Of a stretch of DNA of 64,000 nt, positions 42,567 through 50,484 are shown in pieces (the stretch's first letter is position 1; every line of letters starts with the position of its first letter). A program made the position numbers and the translations under genes. This DNA is from Candidatus Brachythrix odensensis (GTDB lineage: Bacteria > Chloroflexota > Anaerolineae > J036 > Brachytrichaceae). Where the stretch lies: positions 1 to 64,000 of the forward strand of contig JADKDT010000009.1 of NCBI GenBank assembly GCA_016714465.1. The letters are read 5' to 3'. Below the pieces are notes generated by a model, which ran no database searches, had not been told where the DNA came from, and was given only the letters and a program-made list of their open reading frames with translations.

Positions 42567-42581
42567 CCGGGCGCATTACGC

Positions 42582-42655
42582 GGGGAGACAGGGGCGGGGA
42601 ACGCACAGCGCATTGCCGCTCGCGAAACCTGATCCTGTCTCCCCCGTCATTTTTC
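42582..42655 (+). terminator. Partial terminator after the binding-protein gene
   Basis: GGGGAGACAGG (42582-42592) pairs with CCTGTCTCCCC (42634-42644), followed by GTCATTTTTC. Placed between binding protein and permeases, it would lower permease expression relative to the binding protein. Confidence 0.65.
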
Positions 42656-42662
42656 AACCACC

Positions 42663-43565
42663 GTGTCACTCCGAACCAGACGCATCCTGTGGGCCTACGC
42701 CTTCATCCTGATCCCGCTCTTGTTCTTCATCGTCATACGGGCGTATCCGACGCTGTTCGCCTTTAATATCAGCCTGCACGACTGGAACCCGCTGCGGACC
42801 GGCGACCAGCCGTTTATCGGCATCGACAACTTCGCCCGCTTTCTCAAGGACATCGCCGACCCCAATCACGTCACCCGCAAGGCGTTTGAGAACACGGCCA
42901 AGTACGTGCTGCTGGGCGTGCCGATCCAACTGGCGCTGTCCCTGTCGATCGCGCTGCTGCTGAATACCATCAAGCGCTGGGTGACCCTCTTTCGGGTGAT
43001 CTACTTCATTCCGTTTGTCACCTCGGCGGTGGCGGTGGCCTGGGTGTGGCGCTCGCTCTACATGCCCGATTTTGGGGCGATCAACCTGCTCCTGGATGCC
43101 TTTCACATCCCCTCGCAGCGCTTTCTGCTCGACATCAACCAGTCGCTGCCGTCGGTGACGGCCGTGGTGGTCTGGCAGGGCCTTGGATTCGCCGTCATCA
43201 TCTTCCTGGCCGGCTTGCAGCAGATTCCCGAGGTCTACTACGAGGCCGCCCGGGTCGATGGGGCCAACCGCCTGCAGGTCTTCCGCGGCATCACGATCCC
43301 CCTGCTCAATTCGTCCATCGTGTATCTGGCGGTGCTGCAGACCATCGGTTTCCTGCGCATGTTCGCCGAAGTGCTGAACCTGTCGCGCCAGGGCGATGGC
43401 GGCCCGATCAACAGCACAACGACGGTGGTGCTGCGGGTGTATCGAGAAGGTTTTGGCAGCTTCAATATGGGCTACGCCGCCACTCTGACGGTCATCCTGT
43501 TCGCCATCATTCTCGTCATCACCATCGTCCAATTGCGCTTCCTGCAGCGAAGGTTTGATTACTGA
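42663..43565 (+). CDS. Sugar-type ABC transporter permease (MalF-like)
   Basis: 300 residues from a GTG. Six hydrophobic helices and the EAA loop YYEAARVDGANRLQVFRGITIPLL, which docks the ATPase. RILWAYAFILIPLLFFIVIRAYPT starts the protein and FNISLHDWNPL follows, typical of carbohydrate-uptake permeases. It overlaps the next permease by TGATG. No ATPase gene is in this cluster; such systems commonly share one MsmK-like ATPase. Confidence 0.92.
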   Translation: MSLRTRRILWAYAFILIPLLFFIVIRAYPTLFAFNISLHDWNPLRTGDQPFIGIDNFARFLKDIADPNHVTRKAFENTAKYVLLGVPIQLALSLSIALLLNTIKRWVTLFRVIYFIPFVTSAVAVAWVWRSLYMPDFGAINLLLDAFHIPSQRFLLDINQSLPSVTAVVVWQGLGFAVIIFLAGLQQIPEVYYEAARVDGANRLQVFRGITIPLLNSSIVYLAVLQTIGFLRMFAEVLNLSRQGDGGPINSTTTVVLRVYREGFGSFNMGYAATLTVILFAIILVITIVQLRFLQRRFDY

Positions 43566-44419
43566 TGGCCCAACTCATTCAACCCCGCCCGATGACGCGC
43601 GGGCGGCAGATTGATCTTCCCCAGATCCTGGCCTACGCGCTGCTCACGCTCGGCGCGGTGACCATGGTCGTCCCGTTCTTCTGGATGATCAGCACCTCGA
43701 TGAAGACGGTGTCGGAGATCCTCAAGCCCCAGTTTTTTCCCAGCGCGCCGACGCTCGAAAACTATGTCACGGTCATGACCCGCACGCTGTTCCCGACCTG
43801 GTATTTCAACAGCCTGCTGGCCGCCACGGCGAGCACGCTGAGCGTGGCCTTTTTCGACAGCCTGGTCGGCTACGTCTTCGCGAAGTTCGAATTTCCGCTG
43901 AAGAAGGTGTTCTTTGTGCTGGTCCTGATGACCCTGATGGTGCCGACCGAGATGCTGGTGATTCCGTGGTACATCATGGCGGTCGGGGTCAAGCTGCAGG
44001 ACAGCCTGCTCGGGATCGTCTTCCCCGGCCTGGTCACGGCCACCGGGGTGTTTCTGATGCGGCAGTCCTTCTTCGCCGTGCCGGATGAACTGATCGACGC
44101 CGCCCGAATCGACGGCATGCATGAGTTTGGGATCTTCACCACCATCGCCTGGCCGCTGGTCAAGTCGGCCGTGGCGGCGGTGTGCATCTTCAACTTTCTG
44201 GGCAACTGGAATGCCTTTATCTGGCCGCTCATCGTCACGTCGAAGCGGGCGACAATGACCCTGCCGATTGGCCTGTCGTTCTTCTCGGGCGAGGCCGGTT
44301 CAGACTGGCATCTGATCATGACCGGCGCGACGATCGCGACCGTGCCGCTGCTGATCGTGTTCCTCTTCTTCCAGCGCCAGATCATCAAGGGCATCGCCCT
44401 GACGGGGATCAAGGCATGA
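43565..44419 (+). CDS. Sugar-type ABC transporter permease (MalG-like)
   Basis: 284 residues. The helix TMVVPFFWMISTSMK, and the EAA loop DELIDAARIDGMHEFGIFTTIAWPLV, mark a MalG-type subunit, with GNWNAFIWPLIVTSK and a C-terminal FFQRQIIKGIALTGIKA. Pairs with the preceding permease. Its stop overlaps the lyase start by ATGA. Confidence 0.93.
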   Translation: MAQLIQPRPMTRGRQIDLPQILAYALLTLGAVTMVVPFFWMISTSMKTVSEILKPQFFPSAPTLENYVTVMTRTLFPTWYFNSLLAATASTLSVAFFDSLVGYVFAKFEFPLKKVFFVLVLMTLMVPTEMLVIPWYIMAVGVKLQDSLLGIVFPGLVTATGVFLMRQSFFAVPDELIDAARIDGMHEFGIFTTIAWPLVKSAVAAVCIFNFLGNWNAFIWPLIVTSKRATMTLPIGLSFFSGEAGSDWHLIMTGATIATVPLLIVFLFFQRQIIKGIALTGIKA

Positions 44420-45807
44420 GCGGCCACGCGTTTCCACATCCGATCTATCGGCGGGTCGTGCTTGAGCCGGCCTATGCCGACGCGAGCGCATATCTGTTCG
44501 GGCCGATGCTGGCGGCCAATCGCGCCCATGTGCGCATGCTGGCGAAGCAACGCATCATCACGCCGGGGTGCGCTGACAGCATCCTGGCCGCCCTGGATCA
44601 GATCGAGGTGGCCGGGCTGACCGCGCTGCCGTATCGCCCCGGGGTGGAAGATCTGTTCTTTGCGGTCGAAGGCCGGGTGATCGAAATTGCGGGCGCCGAG
44701 TGCGGTGGCAATCTGCAGATCGCCCGCAGCCGGAATGATCTGGGCGCGGCCCTGGGCCGGATGGCCTTGCGCGACCTGCAGCAGTCGCTCATCGATGATC
44801 AGATTGCGCTGCGCCGGCAGATCCTCGCCCAGGCCCGCTTGAACCTCGACGCGCTGATGCCGGGGCACACCCACACCCAGCCCGCCCAGCCGACGACCTT
44901 CGCCCACTATCTGATGGCGGTCGCCAGCGCGCTCGGGCGAGACACCCAGCGCCTGCGCCAGGCCCGCGCGGTGACAAATCTCAGTCCGTTGGGTGCGGCG
45001 GCGTTCACGACGACGGGCTTTCCGATCGATCGGGCCTTCATCGCTGAAGCCCTTGCGTTTGACGGTCTGGTCCTCAACGCCCACGACGCCATCGGGGCGG
45101 CCGACCATTACCTGCAGACCGCCAGCGCGCTGCAGATCATGGCCTCAACCCTGACCCGCTTCTGCCACGACCTGTTGATCATGGCCACCCAGGAAGTCGG
45201 GGCCATCGTCGTCGACGACAGCTTTATCCAGATCAGCTCGATCATGCCCCAGAAGCGCAACCCGGTGGCGCTCGAGCACGTCCGCTCGCGCCTGGCAAAC
45301 GTATATGGCCAGGCCCAGACGATCTTTACCCAGGCCCACAACGTCTTCTATGGCGACACCCAGGACATCGAGGACGAGATGCTCGCCCCGTTGTTCCGGC
45401 TATGCGAGACCGCCCGCGACTGTCTGCAATTGCTGGCGGCCGTGGTCGAGACGATGACCTTCCGGCGCGAGCGGCTGGCGGCCCGGGCCGCGGCCGGGTT
45501 CACGACGGCGACCGAGCTGGCTGACGCGCTGACCCGTGAGAAGGGGCTGCCGTTCCGCTCGGCCCACCGGATCGTGTCGCGGGTGGTCCGGCGTGCGATG
45601 GCCGAGAGCGTTGGGCCGGAAGACGTCACGGCCGGCATGCTGAAACAGGCGGCCGCGGAAGACGCGATCGCGCTCGAGGTCGACGACGCCTGGGTCCAGC
45701 GCGCGCTCGATCCGGCTCGCTTCGTGGCCATTCGCAACATCCCGGGCGGGGTGGGTCCCGAGGCAGCGCGGGCCATGCTGGCGGAGCTCGAGACTCAATT
45801 GGTCTAG
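44416..45807 (+). CDS. Argininosuccinate lyase-like enzyme
   Basis: 463 residues. Fumarase/aspartase superfamily signature SSIMPQKRNPVALEH, with SRNDLGAALGRMAL and GHTHTQPAQPTTFAHYL, matches the argininosuccinate lyase branch. The coupled ABC importer and amidohydrolase and the absence of argG suggest a catabolic C-N lyase acting on an imported substrate rather than arginine synthesis; the substrate is not known. Translation is coupled to the permease by ATGA. The last gene of the operon, followed by a CACAAAGACAC palindrome. Confidence 0.85.
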   Translation: MSGHAFPHPIYRRVVLEPAYADASAYLFGPMLAANRAHVRMLAKQRIITPGCADSILAALDQIEVAGLTALPYRPGVEDLFFAVEGRVIEIAGAECGGNLQIARSRNDLGAALGRMALRDLQQSLIDDQIALRRQILAQARLNLDALMPGHTHTQPAQPTTFAHYLMAVASALGRDTQRLRQARAVTNLSPLGAAAFTTTGFPIDRAFIAEALAFDGLVLNAHDAIGAADHYLQTASALQIMASTLTRFCHDLLIMATQEVGAIVVDDSFIQISSIMPQKRNPVALEHVRSRLANVYGQAQTIFTQAHNVFYGDTQDIEDEMLAPLFRLCETARDCLQLLAAVVETMTFRRERLAARAAAGFTTATELADALTREKGLPFRSAHRIVSRVVRRAMAESVGPEDVTAGMLKQAAAEDAIALEVDDAWVQRALDPARFVAIRNIPGGVGPEAARAMLAELETQLV

Positions 45808-45830
45808 GCGCGCTACCGGACTACCTCAGG

Positions 45831-45905
45831 TTTTCACCACAAAGGCACAAAGACACCAAGGAATTAGTTTGATATCTTTGTGTCTTTGTGCCTTTGTGGT
45901 GAAAA
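45831..45905. repeat. CACAAAGACAC-type palindrome (26-bp perfect arms)
   Basis: TTTTCACCACAAAGGCACAA... (45831-45856) faces an exact inverted copy at 45880-45905 over a 23-nt loop. It lies between convergent lyase and hypE genes. A diverged sister is at 47008-47072. This family is widespread in environmental genomes. Confidence 0.88.
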
Positions 45906-45929
45906 GTTCAGGTGATCAGCCGAGCACCG

Positions 45930-46982
45930 TCAACATATCCGTGGCAACTGCTCGCCGAGCTGCATCGTGATGACCCGCGTGCCGCCGATGGCGGTGCGGG
46001 CGACAAGCATGCCGGGTCGCTCGGCATTCACCGTCCCGATGATGGCCGCCCGCGCGCCCAACGGGTGGGCCCGCAGCGCGGCCAGCATCGCCTCGGCCTG
46101 CTCGCGGGCGACGATGGCGACCAACTTGCCCTCGTTAGCCACGTAGATCGGATCCATCCCCAGCAGATCGCAAGCCGCCTGGACCTCGGGGTTGACCGGA
46201 ATCGCCCGCTCGTCCAACGAAATGCCCACCCGCGATGAGCGGGCGATCTCGTTGAGGGTCGAGGCCATCCCGCCCCGGGTCGGGTCACGCAAAACATGCA
46301 CGGCCGCCGGGTCGACTGCGAGCAATGCCTGGACCAGGCCATTGAGCGGGGCGCTGTCGCTTTCGATGACGGTGTCGAACTCGAGCCCCTCGCGCACGCT
46401 CATGATCGCCATGCCGTGATCGCCGATTGTGCCGCTGACGAGCACAACGTCCCCGGGCCGCGCCCGGCTGGGGCCAATGGTCACACCCTCCGGAATCAGG
46501 CCGATGCCCGAAGTATTGATGAACATCTCGTCGCCGTGCCCGCGGTCGACGACCTTGGTGTCGCCGGTCACGATCTGCACCCCGGCCGCGCGGGCCGCTG
46601 CGCCCATCCGCTCGATCACCCCGCCCAGCTTGCTCATCGACAGGCCTTCCTCGAGGATGAAGCCCGCGGTCAGATACAAGGGGGTCGCCCCGCACATGGC
46701 CAGGTCGTTGACCGTGCCGTTGACGGCCAGATCGCCGATGCAGCCGCCAGGGAAGAACAACGGGCGGACCACATACGAATCGGTCGACATGGCCAGCCGT
46801 CCAGCGGCCACGCTGACGACCGCGCCATCCCCGAGGTCCTCGAGGGCGGGGTTGCGGAAGGCCGGCACGAACAAGTGCTCGACCAGCTCGGCCGAGAGCT
46901 TGCCCCCGCCGCCATGGCCCATCACGATGTTCGGGTAGTCCCGCAGGGGCAAGGGGCAGGACCAATTGTTGAATTCCATCAA
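45930..46982 (-). CDS. hypE: Hydrogenase maturation protein HypE
   Basis: 350 residues. HypE dehydrates a carbamoyl group on its C-terminal Cys to a cyanide used for the [NiFe] site. The ending PRIC carries that Cys. MGHGGGGKLSAELVEHLF, GDLAVNGTVNDLAMCGATPLYL, TGDTKVVDRGHGDEMFINTSGIG and DPTRGGMASTLNEIA are the AIR-synthase fold ATP-site motifs. Last gene of hypA-B-C-D-E. HypF, which supplies the carbamoyl group, is not in the window. Confidence 0.97.
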   Translation of the reverse strand: MMEFNNWSCPLPLRDYPNIVMGHGGGGKLSAELVEHLFVPAFRNPALEDLGDGAVVSVAAGRLAMSTDSYVVRPLFFPGGCIGDLAVNGTVNDLAMCGATPLYLTAGFILEEGLSMSKLGGVIERMGAAARAAGVQIVTGDTKVVDRGHGDEMFINTSGIGLIPEGVTIGPSRARPGDVVLVSGTIGDHGMAIMSVREGLEFDTVIESDSAPLNGLVQALLAVDPAAVHVLRDPTRGGMASTLNEIARSSRVGISLDERAIPVNPEVQAACDLLGMDPIYVANEGKLVAIVAREQAEAMLAALRAHPLGARAAIIGTVNAERPGMLVARTAIGGTRVITMQLGEQLPRIC

Positions 46983-47007
46983 GAATCCCTGATTACCTCA
47001 TGTTTTC

Positions 47008-47072
47008 ACCACAAAGACACCAAGACACAAAGGTATCCAACCGATCTCTTTGTGTCTTTGTGCCTTTGTGGT
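47008..47072. repeat. CACAAAGACAC-type palindrome (25-bp arms, two mismatches)
   Basis: Arms 47008-47032 and 47048-47072 (ACCACAAAGACACCAAGACA type) pair with two mismatches. It is in the hypD-hypE gap, inside the operon, and nearly the same as the copy beyond hypE. Confidence 0.85.
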
Positions 47073-47087
47073 TAAGACCTAATGCAA

Positions 47088-48185
47088 TCATTGGCCTTCC
47101 TTGAATCGGCCGTAGTTGAAATACGCCGCGCACGCGCCTTCGCTGCTGACCATCGTCGCCCCGAGCGGGTTGCGCGGGGTGCATTCCTTGCCAAAGGCCG
47201 GGCACTGGTTGGGTTTGAGCAGGCCCTGCAGGACCTCGCCGCTGTGGCACAACGCAGACTCTTGGGTCTTGATCCCGGCCACGTCGAAGCGTCGCTCGGC
47301 GTCGAAGCCGGCATACGCATCGCGCAGGCGCCAGCCGCTGAGGGGGATGGTCCCAATCCCGCGCCAGCCGCGGTCGGTGATCTCGAAGACCTGTTCGAGC
47401 AGCTTCTGGGCCGGCAGGTTGCCCTGCACGGTGACGGCTCGGGCGTAAGCGTTGTCCAACCGGGCCTCGCCGGCCTCGAGCTGGGCGACCGCCCGGCGGA
47501 TGCCCTCGAGTACGTCCAACGGTTCAAACCCTGTCACGACGATCGGGACATGGTATTTCTCGGCCAGGGGCGGGTATTGCCAGGTGCCCATCACGCTGCA
47601 CACGTGCCCGGCGGCCAGAAACGCCTGCACCCGGCAACTGGGCGAGGTCATGATCGCCTCGATCGCCGGTGGCACAAGCACGTGCGAGACCAGCATCGAG
47701 AAGTTCTTCAGGCCCTGGCGTTTGGCCATGTCGACGGCCATGGCGTTGGCCGGCGCCGTGGTCTCGAAGCCGATCCCAAAGAAGACCACCTGTTTGGCCG
47801 GGTTGTCGCGGGCGATGGTCACCGCGTCCAACGGCGAATACACGATCCGCACGTCGCCGCCCTCGCTCTTGATCCGAAAGAGATCCTTGCTGCTGCCCGG
47901 CACGCGCAGCATGTCGCCAAACGAGCAGAAGATCACGCCCGGCGAAGCCGCGATGGCCAGGGCCTTGTCGATGAGCTCGAGCGGGGTCACGCAGACCGGA
48001 CAACCCGGACCATGAATCAGCTCGATCTGCTCGGGCAGCAACTGGTCGATGCCGTTCCGGATGATGGAATGGGTCTGTCCGCCACAGACTTCCATGATCG
48101 CCCACGGCCGGGTGGTGATGGCCCGAATCTCAGCGGCCAGGCGCTGGGCGAGGGCGCCATCCCGAAACTCGGTCAGATATTTCAT
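47088..48185 (-). CDS. hypD: Hydrogenase maturation protein HypD
   Basis: 365 residues. HypD is the [4Fe-4S] scaffold that with HypC assembles Fe(CN)2CO. MEVCGGQTHSIIRNGIDQLLP, GPGCPVCVTP, FGIGFETTAP and the C-terminal CPAFGKECTP with further Cys are conserved. Its ATG overlaps the hypC stop by one base, so the partners are co-translated. Confidence 0.98.
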   Translation of the reverse strand: MKYLTEFRDGALAQRLAAEIRAITTRPWAIMEVCGGQTHSIIRNGIDQLLPEQIELIHGPGCPVCVTPLELIDKALAIAASPGVIFCSFGDMLRVPGSSKDLFRIKSEGGDVRIVYSPLDAVTIARDNPAKQVVFFGIGFETTAPANAMAVDMAKRQGLKNFSMLVSHVLVPPAIEAIMTSPSCRVQAFLAAGHVCSVMGTWQYPPLAEKYHVPIVVTGFEPLDVLEGIRRAVAQLEAGEARLDNAYARAVTVQGNLPAQKLLEQVFEITDRGWRGIGTIPLSGWRLRDAYAGFDAERRFDVAGIKTQESALCHSGEVLQGLLKPNQCPAFGKECTPRNPLGATMVSSEGACAAYFNYGRFKEGQ

Positions 48186-48457
48186 CAGGCGCCTGGGGCT
48201 GTGGGCTCGGGATCGTAGTGGAGTTCCTCGGCCAGGGCGTCGATTTCCTTGAACATCTGGAGGGTTTCCAGAGCCGAGGCCTCATCGACCTGGGTGATCG
48301 CAAAGCCGACGTGCACGATCGTGTAGTCGCCGACGGCGATCTCGGGGAGGTAGGCCAGGCAGACTTCCTTGACGATCCCGCCAAAGTTGACCTTGCCCAT
48401 CCGTACGCCCTGCGCCTCGTAGATTTCTTGAACCCGTCCGGGTATTCCCAAACACAT
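48185..48457 (-). CDS. hypC: Hydrogenase maturation chaperone HypC
   Basis: 90 residues starting MCLGIPGRVQEI, whose Cys2 is the essential ligand that binds iron and the hydrogenase large subunit. VKEVCLAYLPEIAVGDYTIVHVGFAI fits the family. The start is fixed by the MCLGIPG motif; a longer in-frame start is encoded by the hairpin. AGTAGGTG lies upstream. Confidence 0.97.
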   Translation of the reverse strand: MCLGIPGRVQEIYEAQGVRMGKVNFGGIVKEVCLAYLPEIAVGDYTIVHVGFAITQVDEASALETLQMFKEIDALAEELHYDPEPTAPGA

Positions 48458-48473
48458 ATACGCACCTACTGTT

Positions 48474-48520
48474 TTCGGGAGAGATATGCCAAGGCGGAGC
48501 CTTGGCATATCTCTCCCGAA
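48474..48520. repeat. Hairpin element (22-bp perfect arms, GGA loop) before hypC
   Basis: Arms 48474-48495 and 48499-48520 (TTCGGGAGAGATATGCCAAG type) enclose GGA. It lies between hypB and hypC on the reverse strand, ending 16 nt before the hypC ATG. Confidence 0.88.
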
Positions 48521-48546
48521 ACAAACCTAGCGAAGCGTAAAGTCTA

Positions 48547-49209
48547 TCACCGCGCTTTGCGCTGTTGCAGCAAGTAGTCGAGCCATTCCGTCATGCCGGC
48601 CCCGGTCTTGGCCGAGACTTCAAAGATGCGCATGTTTGGGCGCATGGCCAGGATGTTGGCCCGGGCGGTCTCACGGTCAAACTCACACACCTCGGCCAGA
48701 TCGATCTTGGTGATGATGGCGGCGTCCGAGGAGTTGAACATCGGCGGGTACTTCAGGGGCTTGTCCTCGCCCTCGGTCACGCTGAGCAGGACGATGCGCA
48801 GGTCTTCGCCCAGGTCGTAGCTCGACGGGCAGACCAGGTTGCCGACGTTCTCGATGAAGAAGAACTCAAGGGCGGGCAGGTCGAAGCCATCGAGATGGGC
48901 GGCGACCATGTCGGCCTCGAGGTGGCAGTTGCCGTGGGTGATGATCTGGCGCACCGGCGCGCCGCTGCGGGCCAGGCGCTTTGCATCGTTGTCGGTCTGC
49001 AGGTCGCCCACCAGCGCGCCGGCCGGATGGCCGCTCTCGCGCAGCGCGCGCAGGGTGCGCTCGAGCAGGGCGGTCTTGCCCGTGCCGGGGCTCGAGACGA
49101 GGTTCAGGGTCAGCAGGCCGGCCGCCCGGAAGCGCAGGCGCAGGGCCGAGGCGAGCTGGTCGTTCTTGTTGAGAACGCCTGTGCGGATGTCAAGGAGTCG
49201 GGAGGGCAT
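48547..49209 (-). CDS. hypB: Hydrogenase/urease nickel-insertion GTPase HypB
   Basis: 220 residues from the ATG at 49209 (MPSRLLDIRTGVLNKND). GTPase motifs: LVSSPGTGKTALLERTL (P-loop), THGNCHLEADMV (metal site, including Cys and His), IENVGNLVCPSSYDLGED, and ITKIDLAEVCEFD. It delivers nickel with HypA. There is no N-terminal histidine-rich or CxxCGC extension. It overlaps hypA by 20 bp. Confidence 0.96.
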   Translation of the reverse strand: MPSRLLDIRTGVLNKNDQLASALRLRFRAAGLLTLNLVSSPGTGKTALLERTLRALRESGHPAGALVGDLQTDNDAKRLARSGAPVRQIITHGNCHLEADMVAAHLDGFDLPALEFFFIENVGNLVCPSSYDLGEDLRIVLLSVTEGEDKPLKYPPMFNSSDAAIITKIDLAEVCEFDRETARANILAMRPNMRIFEVSAKTGAGMTEWLDYLLQQRKAR

Positions 49210-49597
49210 GGGGGGCCTCAGCAACGGCGTCGCCGCCGAAGGCGACTTCATCGACGTCGATCTCAATGGACTGCAGTTCAAGCTCGCGGCCCTGGATCAT
49301 GCGCGGGCCGGGCGCGCCGCAGGCGGGGCAGGCGAAGGTCTGCAGGCCGTCGAGGGTGCTTTGGGTGTGACAGACATCGCAGTCGACGATGACGGGGAGT
49401 TCTTCGATCACCAGTTCGGAGCCCTCGAGCAAGGTGCCCTTTGTTGTGATCTCATAGCCGAATTCGAGCGCGTTGCGCACCACCCCGGACAAGGCGCCCA
49501 GGCGCAACAGCACCCGGGTGACCCGCCGCGCGCCGGCCTTCTCGGCGGCGTCAACCGCCGACTCGACCAGGCTGTGGGCGATCGAGAGCTCGTGCAT
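49190..49597 (-). CDS. hypA: Hydrogenase nickel-incorporation protein HypA
   Basis: 135 residues. The N-terminal MHELSIA holds the nickel-binding MHE motif. The zinc site is DCDVCHTQ...FACPACGAP, two CxxC pairs. The C-terminus is about 20 residues longer than usual and overlaps hypB. First gene of the hyp operon. Confidence 0.96.
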   Translation of the reverse strand: MHELSIAHSLVESAVDAAEKAGARRVTRVLLRLGALSGVVRNALEFGYEITTKGTLLEGSELVIEELPVIVDCDVCHTQSTLDGLQTFACPACGAPGPRMIQGRELELQSIEIDVDEVAFGGDAVAEAPHALPTP

Positions 49598-49627
49598 GCC
49601 GCCATTCTATCTGCTTGGCAACTCGCG

Positions 49628-49677
49628 CCGTTCGAGATATGCCCCGTCAGCACGCCGGCGACGTCTATCTCGAACGG
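49628..49677. repeat. Degenerate hairpin element upstream of hypA
   Basis: Perfect outer arms CCGTTCGAGATA and TATCTCGAACGG (49628-49639, 49666-49677) surround an inner part with only scattered pairing. It resembles a decayed copy of the long hairpins and lies 30 nt upstream of the hypA ATG. Confidence 0.65.
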
Positions 49678-49803
49678 GCAAGACTGGAACGCGGAAAGGC
49701 GCTGCGGGATGGCTCTCCACACCATCACCGGCGGTTCTATATGTCCGCTTGCCGGGCCCAGGGCAGGTCGGTGCGCCTGGGTCGGGCGTCGAGGGCGTGT
49801 GCC

Positions 49804-50208
49804 CTAGAGCGGATTGCTCAGCAACTCGCGCCAGTCCGGAACCTGAGGTGTCTCCTCCCACGGCAGGAAGTGCCGGGGCGGGGTGTACTGGATCCCGGCG
49901 ATATCCTTCCAGTCGGGAACCGGCGGCGTCTCGGCCCACGGCAGGTCATGCCTGGGCGGGGTGTACTGAATCCCGGCGATATCCTTCCAGTCTGGAACTT
50001 GGGGTGTCTCGGCCCATGGCAGGTCGTGCCTGGCCTGGACGTACTGAATGCCGGCAATATCCTTCCAGTCGGGCGCCTGGACGGTCGCATCCCACGGCGC
50101 GCTGCCGGGCGCGTAGGCGGTTGGCTGCAACGCGCAACCAGCCAGCAACAGGGTGAGGGGAATCAGGGCACGGACGGCTCGCGCGAAAATGGATCGATGA
50201 GCGATCAT
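49804..50208 (-). CDS. Small lipoprotein with 26-residue tandem repeats
   Basis: 134 residues. A signal peptide ends in LLLAGC (Cys25). The mature part is made of three and a half repeats of PDWKDIAGIQYTPPRHDLPW plus AETPxV, differing at a few positions; the last is cut to PDWRELLSNPL. Conserved Trp, Asp, Tyr, Arg-His and Pro suggest a folded or ligand-binding repeat. I do not recognise the family. It stands alone between the hyp operon and the export module. The repeats are also visible as 78-bp tandem DNA. Confidence 0.8.
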   Translation of the reverse strand: MIAHRSIFARAVRALIPLTLLLAGCALQPTAYAPGSAPWDATVQAPDWKDIAGIQYVQARHDLPWAETPQVPDWKDIAGIQYTPPRHDLPWAETPPVPDWKDIAGIQYTPPRHFLPWEETPQVPDWRELLSNPL

Positions 50209-50421
50209 CGAACTCCTTTGTCCGGGTGACGGTTGCCGCCGTCAGTGGATCCGGAACTGCGTCTGCCTGTGAAGCCGGCCGGAAACGGGCCCTCGCTGCA
50301 AGCCACACTTGCGCACGCCCCCGACCGGTCACAGCGATTGTGAAAAAAGGTACAATCGAATCATTAGATCCGGATTAGCCTGGTGCGCAGGCGTTTCGCA
50401 TAACGGAACAAAAGTGGGCTA

Positions 50422-50480
50422 TTCCGGCAACGACATGCCCCGCCCCGGCGGAGCCGGGGCGGGGCATGTCGTTGCCGGAA
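50422..50480. repeat. Hairpin element (28-bp perfect arms, GGA loop)
   Basis: Arms 50422-50449 and 50453-50480 (TTCCGGCAACGACATGCCCC type), the longest uninterrupted stem of the set, enclose GGA. It starts 5 bp after the stop of the adaptor gene on the reverse strand. The remaining gap to 50209 has only weak promoter-like GTACAAT. Confidence 0.9.
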
Positions 50481-50484
50481 GTCT

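Noticed and set aside
44416..45807. True arginine-biosynthetic argininosuccinate lyase
   Set aside because: No arginine genes are adjacent and it is coupled to a sugar-type importer; kept as lyase-like only.
49804..50208. CRISPR-like 78-bp periodicity
   Set aside because: It is a coding tandem repeat of a lipoprotein, in frame and with substitutions at codon level.
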